Shown here: in pieces, positions 24,995-30,004 of the stretch
How the letters are laid out: each line of letters starts with the position of its first letter
Position numbering within the stretch: the stretch's first letter is position 1
Origin: DATHBR01 sp036389955
Lineage (GTDB): Bacteria; Myxococcota; Myxococcia; Myxococcales; Myxococcaceae
Assembly (NCBI GenBank): GCA_036389955.1
Contig: DASVVJ010000968.1
Coordinates: 1-30,004 of the forward strand
Direction: 5' to 3'
Length of the DNA: 30,004 nt
The notes under the pieces: generated by a model
Database searches by the model: none
What the model saw: the letters and a program-made list of their open reading frames with translations, nothing else
What the model was told of the DNA's origin: nothing
Translations under genes and position numbers: made by a program

Positions 24995-25760
24995 CGTCCA
25001 TGCACTCATCGATCTGCGCCTGGATCTGCGAAATGACGCGGATGCAGAGCAGCGCTCCCAGGGTGATGAGCACGCCCGTTACCAGTCCGGCGAGCATGAC
25101 CGGCGTCGGGCTCAGGGGATCCGAGGTGAGGGCTACCCAGAAGGTGCGCGCTTTCACGAGCCAGGCGATGCCGCCCAGCACCCACGCGGTCCACCACGCG
25201 GACACCGCCGCAAGTCCCTTGCGGGCGCCGCCCAGGCTCTGCCACAGCCCGCGCACCACCAGATAGGGATCGTAGAGATGGGCCAGGGGAATGAACCACC
25301 AGGCCACGGCCCACGCGGGCGTCGTACCGGGGTCCAACCCGAGCAGCCTCGCGGTCTTCACCGCCAGGTACAGCCACCGCAGGAAAAACAGGGCGCAGAG
25401 CCCGGTGGCCACCCCCACCAGCGCATCCAAGAGGGGCGTGAGCCGGTAGTACATGGAGGCGTCCGCGACAGCCGCCATGCCTTCGTGGAGCTGAAAGCTC
25501 AGCCAGCCGTTGAGCACCACCCCGGACAGGCCGCCCAGCGCGACCCCGCTGAGCGCCCACTGGGCCCGGCGTCCCCAGCGGGCCAGGGAGGGCAGCTCGC
25601 GCAGCCGCCGGTACTCGCAGGCGGCGCAGAAGTCACCCCACGTCTCGCACCGTGCGCATAAGAAGCGGCCGCACCGGGAGCACGTCCCCACTGGCCTGAA
25701 GCCAGGGTGCTCCAGGCAGGTGACTTCGGGTACGGCGGTGGCGGAAGCGGCGGAGGGCAT
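24975..25760 (-). CDS. Zinc-ribbon/B-box-like plus DUF4328 membrane protein
   Basis: 261 residues from ATG 25760. The N-terminus has eight likely metal ligands in a CxxH...CxxC...CxxC...CxxC order (C15, H18, C27, C30, C35, C38, C45, C48), enough for two zinc ions as in B-box-type ribbons. Then come about five to six membrane helices with the DUF4328 core (FLRWLYLAVKTARLLG, then PAWAVAWWFIPLAHLYDPY), an inner-membrane family of unknown function. The C-terminus is acidic (IDECMDEVAEAA). It converges on the giant AAA+ gene with 33 bases between stops, so is probably not part of that operon. Similar ribbon/DUF4328 combinations are common in myxobacteria as far as I recall. Confidence 0.85.
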   Translation of the reverse strand: MPSAASATAVPEVTCLEHPGFRPVGTCSRCGRFLCARCETWGDFCAACEYRRLRELPSLARWGRRAQWALSGVALGGLSGVVLNGWLSFQLHEGMAAVADASMYYRLTPLLDALVGVATGLCALFFLRWLYLAVKTARLLGLDPGTTPAWAVAWWFIPLAHLYDPYLVVRGLWQSLGGARKGLAAVSAWWTAWVLGGIAWLVKARTFWVALTSDPLSPTPVMLAGLVTGVLITLGALLCIRVISQIQAQIDECMDEVAEAA

Positions 25761-25813
25761 CAGCGGGTCAGGCGATTATCGCCCAATCTGACACCCTCCG
25801 CAGCCCGGGAGGT

Positions 25814-27307
25814 TCAGTCCACGATTCCCGAGCCGTAGTCCACGCCGACCACGTGCCGCCACGCGTCCAGCTTGTCCGGATCGGACAGGACGAGCTGGTC
25901 TCCGACGAACTTGCTCCGGAACGGGCCGAACACGCCGCCCAGCTTATCCCGCAGGCCATCGCCCTTCAGGATGCCGCCCCGGGAGTAGTAGTTCTGGTGC
26001 AGCTCGATTCCCGGGCGGGCGTACTCCTCGCCCAACCGCATCAGCAGGGCATTCTGGCCACCGCGCAGGGTGTTCTTGCGCACCTTCAGCCCGTGAACCA
26101 CCCCGTTATCGGCCGCCAGCATCAGCCCATAGTTGGCCGTGTTTTCGACGACGTTGTCGATCACCTGCACGTTCCTGCCGGACTCGATGCGGATGCCCTG
26201 GCCATTGCCCGAGGGCACGTTGCGGATCTCCTGGATGGTGTTGCCCTCGATCCGCACGTTCTCGGGAGGCCGTCCGTGGCCGGCCACCACGGAAACGCCA
26301 CGGCCCGCCTTGGAGATGATGTTCTCCTGCACGGTGATGTTGCGCGCCGAGTCGTGGAGGATCACCGCCTCGGCGGCCGAGGTGCCACGCGGGCGCACCG
26401 CCGTGTTGGGGAACCCGAACATCTCGTTGTTGCGGATGGTGACGCGGTTGCACAGCTTGATGTCCACCGCGTTCTCACCCTCGTTCGACATCTTGTTGCT
26501 CTCGATGAGCACGTCCTCCGCCGGCTGATTGCCGTGGGACTGGCACTGCACCGAGTCACCCGAGTTGTGGTGGATGTCGTTGTTGCGGATGGTGATGTTG
26601 TGCGAGGGGCCCACCACCAGCACGCCATGCGAGTCATCGTTGGGCTTGATGAAGTGGTGGATGTGGTTGTCCTCGATCGTGATGTGGCTGGCCCCCGCCA
26701 GGAGGATGCCCGCGCCAGCGGCGCCCGAGCGCAGCTCGGTCCCACTGACGCGCGAACGGGTCGCGGAGCGCTCGAAGACGATGGCCCCCATCCTCAGGCC
26801 CCCGAGATCGATGCTCAGGTTCTCGATGTTGTAGGAGCCCCGTACCAGCATGACCGCGCTGCGATCCGGATCTCTCTCCGGAACGATGGTGGGCAGCGGC
26901 GAACCCTCACCGCGAATGGTGATGGGAGCGGCGGAGGACCCATGGTTCTCCAGGTAGAGCTGCTCCGCGTACGTGCCCGGGAGCACCAGGATGGTGTCAC
27001 CCGGCTCGGCCTTCTCCAGCGCCTTGCTGATGGTTCGCAACGGCGAATCGAGAGTGCCCCTTCCGGAGTGACCTCCCCGGGGGCTCACGTACCACGTGCG
27101 CCCCGTGGACTCCGGTGCTCCCGACGAAGGTTCCTTAGTACCCGGTGGCTTCCCGGCCGCTGGCTGCTGCGCCAGCGGCGGGGCCTGCACCTCCAGGGGA
27201 GGCGCGGACTCGGTGATGACCAACTGTTGCTCACACGCTGTCATGACCAGACAGGTGAGCAGACCGCACGCACCACGAAGACTTTGTTTGCTGAACGTTC
27301 CCGGCAT
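25814..27307 (-). CDS. Right-handed beta-helix repeat lipoprotein
   Basis: 497 residues from ATG 27307, set by GGGAGGGG 7 bases upstream and by an immediate lipoprotein signal (LLTCLVMTAC, Cys 25). A Pro/Ala linker (~30-70) leads to WYVSPRGGHSGRGTLDSPLRTI, the usual start of a DUF1565/pectate-lyase-like fold, then a dozen or so beta-helix rungs with repeated 'ITIRNNDI', 'VTIRNNEM' and 'VRIEGNTI' Asn-ladder segments to ~430. Such proteins bind or cut polysaccharides, but I cannot point to catalytic residues, so a binding or structural role at the cell surface is equally likely. The last ~65 residues form a separate tail (VFGPFRSKFVGDQLVLSDPD). No obvious operon partner; the downstream gene on this strand starts 54 bases away. 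Confidence 0.9.
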   Translation of the reverse strand: MPGTFSKQSLRGACGLLTCLVMTACEQQLVITESAPPLEVQAPPLAQQPAAGKPPGTKEPSSGAPESTGRTWYVSPRGGHSGRGTLDSPLRTISKALEKAEPGDTILVLPGTYAEQLYLENHGSSAAPITIRGEGSPLPTIVPERDPDRSAVMLVRGSYNIENLSIDLGGLRMGAIVFERSATRSRVSGTELRSGAAGAGILLAGASHITIEDNHIHHFIKPNDDSHGVLVVGPSHNITIRNNDIHHNSGDSVQCQSHGNQPAEDVLIESNKMSNEGENAVDIKLCNRVTIRNNEMFGFPNTAVRPRGTSAAEAVILHDSARNITVQENIISKAGRGVSVVAGHGRPPENVRIEGNTIQEIRNVPSGNGQGIRIESGRNVQVIDNVVENTANYGLMLAADNGVVHGLKVRKNTLRGGQNALLMRLGEEYARPGIELHQNYYSRGGILKGDGLRDKLGGVFGPFRSKFVGDQLVLSDPDKLDAWRHVVGVDYGSGIVD

Positions 27308-27451
27308 CCAGGCCCCTCCCGCCACGTATCCCGTCAGGGCGCAGAAGCTCGGCACGGGCCATGCGCGTGACAAGGGAACAAGTTCCACACAGGAGGAAAG
27401 CACTGGCTACACGGGACACTTTGAACGTACCCCGGAGCAGCCGTCCCACGG

Positions 27452-27487
27452 CCACCGCCCAAAGGTGTACATGCCTCTGGGCGGTGG
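27452..27487 (-). terminator. Hairpin after the phosphodiesterase gene
   Basis: CCACCGCCCA (27452-27461) and TGGGCGGTGG (27478-27487) form a perfect 10-bp stem with a 16-base loop that can itself pair partly. It starts 22 bases after the stop of the glycerophosphodiester phosphodiesterase gene. No T-tract follows. The rest of the 201-base gap shows nothing else I can name. Confidence 0.5.
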
Positions 27488-27508
27488 GGAGGGGAGCCGA
27501 GCGGTGGC

Positions 27509-28678
27509 TCAGGGCTTGAAGTTGTCCACCGCCTGACGGCCCACGGCGGGATCGTCCGTGAAGAACCCGTCGAGGCCGGCCTCCAGGTACTTCTGGATCT
27601 CAGTGACCGAGCCCGCCGGATTGCGAACGCTGGCGGCTCCCGGGGCCTTCAGCGGCGTGGGCAGGAAGTTGTTCTCCGGCCGGAAGGTCCACGAGTGCAC
27701 GATCAGGTTGTTCGCGTGGGCGTAGCCGATGACGCCGGTGGCCGACTCGAAGTTGCCCGCGGCGTCCACGTTGATGAGGTTCAGCTTGTAGGGCCCGACG
27801 CCGTCGGCGTAGGTGGCAATCTCCTTGATGCCCGCCTCGGTCAGCAGGTCCGCGTAGGTGCGGTTGTCGTTGGCCACGACGAAGTCATAGGGCTTCTTCG
27901 CCTTGTCATCGATGAGCTGCACCAGCTTCCAGTTCGGCCGGGTGTTGCCGATCTTCTGGTTGAGCGCCTTGAGGTTGGCGGTCTCGAACGACTGGATGAA
28001 GACGGTGGCGGTGTTCTTGGTGAACTCGTCCGCGTTGAGCACCTCGATCAGCTTGTCCTCCATGGGCAGGCCGATCTGCTGGAAGTAGGTCGGGTGCTTG
28101 GTCTCCGGGTAGATGTGGATCGTGCGGCCGGTGGAGGCGGACATGTCCTTGGCCAGCGTGATCACCTCGGCGAGCGTGGGGACCTCGAACTGATCGTCGA
28201 ACGAGGTGTTGGCCGGGCGGATGGCCGGAATGCGCTCGCGCGCCTTCAGCTCCTTGAGCTCGGCCAGGGTGAAGTCCTCGGTGAACCAGCCGTTGTACTC
28301 AACGTTGTCGATGGTCTTGATCTTCTTCCGGTCGGCGAACTTCGCCACCACGGACACGTTGGTGGTTTCGTTGATGTAGCTCTCGTGACGGGCCACCAGA
28401 TGGCCGTCCTTGGTGGGGACGAGGTCCGGCTCGATGACGTCCGCGCCGTCCTCGATGGCCTTGCGGTAGGCAGCCAGCGTGTGCTCCGGGCGCAGCGCGC
28501 TGGCGCCACGGTGACCGATCACCAGGGGCTTCGTGGGAGTGGGCGTGGGCTCTTCTTCGTCCTCCTTGCAGCCGGTGAGCCCAAGGGCGCACCCGGCCGT
28601 GAGCGACAGCAGGGAGGAGAGGCTGGCGAGCCGGCCGAAGGAGGAGCGAAGCGGACCGCGGGGAGAAGACAGAGGCAA
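27509..28678 (-). CDS. Glycerophosphodiester phosphodiesterase lipoprotein (GlpQ-like)
   Basis: 389 residues. The start is a TTG at 28678, supported by CAGGAG 6 bases upstream; there is no in-frame ATG or GTG near the signal peptide. A basic N-terminus and hydrophobic stretch end in the lipobox LTGC (Cys 37), followed by an acidic/Pro-Thr linker. The GDPD barrel begins with VIGHRGASALRPEHT (53-67), with H56/R57, then E83 and D85 in IEPDLVPTKDGHLVARH and the acid/base H98. QSFE, HSWTFRPEN and GLDGFFTDDP near the C-terminus are also typical of periplasmic GlpQ-type enzymes. It releases glycerol-3-phosphate from deacylated phospholipids at the cell envelope. The length fits the family (~350-390). 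Confidence 0.95.
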   Translation of the reverse strand: MPLSSPRGPLRSSFGRLASLSSLLSLTAGCALGLTGCKEDEEEPTPTPTKPLVIGHRGASALRPEHTLAAYRKAIEDGADVIEPDLVPTKDGHLVARHESYINETTNVSVVAKFADRKKIKTIDNVEYNGWFTEDFTLAELKELKARERIPAIRPANTSFDDQFEVPTLAEVITLAKDMSASTGRTIHIYPETKHPTYFQQIGLPMEDKLIEVLNADEFTKNTATVFIQSFETANLKALNQKIGNTRPNWKLVQLIDDKAKKPYDFVVANDNRTYADLLTEAGIKEIATYADGVGPYKLNLINVDAAGNFESATGVIGYAHANNLIVHSWTFRPENNFLPTPLKAPGAASVRNPAGSVTEIQKYLEAGLDGFFTDDPAVGRQAVDNFKP

Positions 28679-28770
28679 GTGAGGCTCCTGAGTGTGTGCC
28701 GTGTGTCCCGATCAGCCGGGACCTGGCGGCACTGAGGGGCCGTGACGGTGAACGATCTGGAAATCCGTCG

Positions 28771-28877
28771 TCAAGCCACTCCTGGGTGAAGCCTTACCGT
28801 GCCTCTGTCCGGAAAGGGGGGCCTAGCGGGGGAGACCACGTTGCCGCCGGCCTTCTTCACGGCGTGGCGGTAGGCCA
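28771..28877 (-). CDS. Doubtful 35-residue basic ORF following the DUF3105 gene
   Basis: From ATG 28877 the minus strand reads MAYRHAVKKAGGNVVSPARP and on to a stop near 28771. It is in the same frame as the DUF3105 gene, eight codons beyond that gene's TGA at 28900. The first half looks more protein-like than its surroundings, but there is no ribosome-binding site and I do not recognise it. It may be a relic of a longer C-terminus, a small gene, or chance. The rest of the 221-base gap (28679-28899) shows nothing else. Confidence 0.15.
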
Positions 28878-28899
28878 TGTCCAAACGGTCTGAGGAATT

Positions 28900-29418
28900 T
28901 CAGGGGGCGCAGCTGAGGCCCGGCTCGGGGGCTCCATTGTCCTGGAGCGCCAGCAGGCACCGGAGGGCCGCGGGATCCGCGGTATCGGCCAGGTAGGTGC
29001 GGCGCCACAGGAGGGCGGCCACCCGGTTGGGGAGGCCGGGAGCGGGGGCCACGATCGCCCGGGGAACGTCATTCCCGCCGCGCTTGGCCTCTTTCTGGAT
29101 CTGCTCGAGCTTGGCCACCTCGTCCGGGCAGCCCTCGGGGCAGTTGTAGAGGAAGACGGCGTGGCCGTGCTCCAGGTTGTGCAGCCAGGAGCACGTGGGC
29201 TGCTCGGCGTCATAGACGCGGCAGGAGAGGGTGGTGGCGCAGTGCGGGCCCGCGGAGGGTGGCATCTCCCCGTTACCGCAGGCCGTGCTGGAGCACGAGG
29301 CGACATGAGACGTCGAGGCCTCGGCGGCGAGGGCGAACTCGAAGCGCGCACAGTCGTCGTCGGTGGAACCACAGGCCAGCAGACAGAGGAGAGGAAGAGC
29401 GGAGAGGAGTCGAAGCAT
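28900..29418 (-). CDS. DUF3105 lipoprotein
   Basis: 172 residues from ATG 29418, with a modest GAG-rich ribosome-binding site. The short signal LPLLCLLAC gives a lipidated Cys at 16. The DUF3105 signature is clear: PPSAGPH (53-59), WLHNLEHGHAVFLYN (78-92), then GCPDEVAKLEQIQKEA. About nine further cysteines in the mature protein suggest disulfides outside the cytoplasm. The function of DUF3105 is not known. The gene starts 25 bases after the DHH phosphoesterase gene and is probably co-transcribed with it, though an envelope protein and a cytoplasmic phosphoesterase have no obvious common job. Confidence 0.86.
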   Translation of the reverse strand: MLRLLSALPLLCLLACGSTDDDCARFEFALAAEASTSHVASCSSTACGNGEMPPSAGPHCATTLSCRVYDAEQPTCSWLHNLEHGHAVFLYNCPEGCPDEVAKLEQIQKEAKRGGNDVPRAIVAPAPGLPNRVAALLWRRTYLADTADPAALRCLLALQDNGAPEPGLSCAP

Positions 29419-29443
29419 GGCTCGCTCTCAGACCTCACCCGGC

Positions 29444-30004
29444 TCAGCCTGGCGCGACACCCCGGCGCTCCACCTCTTCGGTGCGGAGCCCGCGGAAGCC
29501 CAGCGCCTCGGCGAACACGAGGAAGTCCTGGGCGGGGAGACTGCCCCCGGTGGCGCGGGCATGGCCGTTGGCGAACTCACCCTGCATGGGAGGCAGCTCC
29601 AGGCCGCGCAGGAAAGCGATGAGATCGGTGGACATCCGGCTACGCAGGGCGAAGTTCACGCGGCCGGGCAGGTAGCCGGTGTTGGCGGCGATGACGATGT
29701 GCTCGGGCAGGCGCTGGGCCCAGCGGACCGCCACCAGCGGGTGAATCTGAGCGCCAGAGCTGAACAGCAGCAGCGCCACGTTGCCGGAGAAGCGGGGAGG
29801 CGTCTTCGCGCAGCGGGCCACCTCGCGCTGCACCTCCAGGCGGCAGTCGCGAAGGGCATCCACGCCGTGGACGCGTCCCTCGGAGATGTCGGAGGCGTTC
29901 GCGGCGCGCATCAGCACCTCGAGGGCCAGGGGCGCGGCGAAACGGGAGGAACGGCGCGCGGCGTTGAGCAGGGCCACGGCCTCGGTGACGGCCTTGCGGC
30001 CCGC
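29444..30004 (-). CDS. DHH/DHHA1 family phosphoesterase, 3' part (gene runs off the window)
   Basis: The frame is open to the right edge, so this is the C-terminal 186 residues; a GTG at 29977 is internal. The DHHA1 substrate-binding domain is recognisable: IVIAANTGYLPGRVNFALRS, then FANGHARATGGS in the position of the family's GGHxxAxGG motif, then FLVFAEALGF. The family includes RecJ-like nucleases and nano-RNA / cyclic-dinucleotide phosphodiesterases; the catalytic DHH domain lies outside the window, so the substrate class cannot be decided. The motif has Asn in place of the first Gly. It is the promoter-proximal gene of a likely pair with the DUF3105 lipoprotein. Confidence 0.78.
   Translation of the reverse strand, partial: AGRKAVTEAVALLNAARRSSRFAAPLALEVLMRAANASDISEGRVHGVDALRDCRLEVQREVARCAKTPPRFSGNVALLLFSSGAQIHPLVAVRWAQRLPEHIVIAANTGYLPGRVNFALRSRMSTDLIAFLRGLELPPMQGEFANGHARATGGSLPAQDFLVFAEALGFRGLRTEEVERRGVAPG

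Overview
The window is GC-rich throughout with strong third-position GC bias, so most long opposite-strand reading frames are shadows. The gene content points to a myxobacterium, probably of the Cystobacter/Archangium/Stigmatella/Myxococcus group. It holds a Ser/Thr kinase with a proline-rich linker and a membrane anchor, a DUF2381/TIGR02268-type secreted protein (a family known as a myxobacterial paralogue set), an Oar-like TonB-dependent receptor with a carboxypeptidase-regulatory domain, and several Cys-anchored lipoproteins. This is inference from content; no rRNA or other marker is present.

Layout. Bases 1-3192: the tail of a possible polyketide-synthase-like protein, a fused alpha/beta 2-oxoacid dehydrogenase E1, and, convergent with it, a small lipoyl-domain E2-like protein that has lost the acyltransferase motif. 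Bases 3193-7074 (minus strand): a 2OG-Fe(II) oxygenase, a DUF2381 protein and a membrane Ser/Thr kinase. A second, decayed copy of the last 18 codons of the oxygenase lies beyond the kinase, so the kinase/DUF2381 pair sits between ~102-bp direct repeats. Bases 7217-10622: an AlkZ-like winged-helix protein facing polyphosphate kinase. Bases 10781-14803: a TonB-dependent receptor and a Cys-rich lipoprotein. Bases 14851-15888: a type IB topoisomerase on the minus strand.

Bases 16038-24941 carry the most notable locus, three co-directional genes: a YqiJ/NfeD-like membrane protein with 11-residue repeats, a YqiK-type flotillin, and a 1837-residue protein with an AAA+ core between helical regions (the type labelled 'DNA repair ATPase' in databases). 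The three probably form a membrane scaffold plus remodelling-ATPase system. A terminator-like hairpin and a palindromic repeat lie between the genes and may set their ratios.

Bases 24975-30004 (minus strand) hold envelope and housekeeping genes: a zinc-ribbon/DUF4328 membrane protein, a beta-helix lipoprotein, a glycerophosphodiester phosphodiesterase lipoprotein, a DUF3105 lipoprotein and a DHH/DHHA1 phosphoesterase cut by the window edge. No tRNA, rRNA, CRISPR array, transposase or integrase was seen. Several convergent gene pairs are separated by inverted repeats that look like bidirectional terminators.
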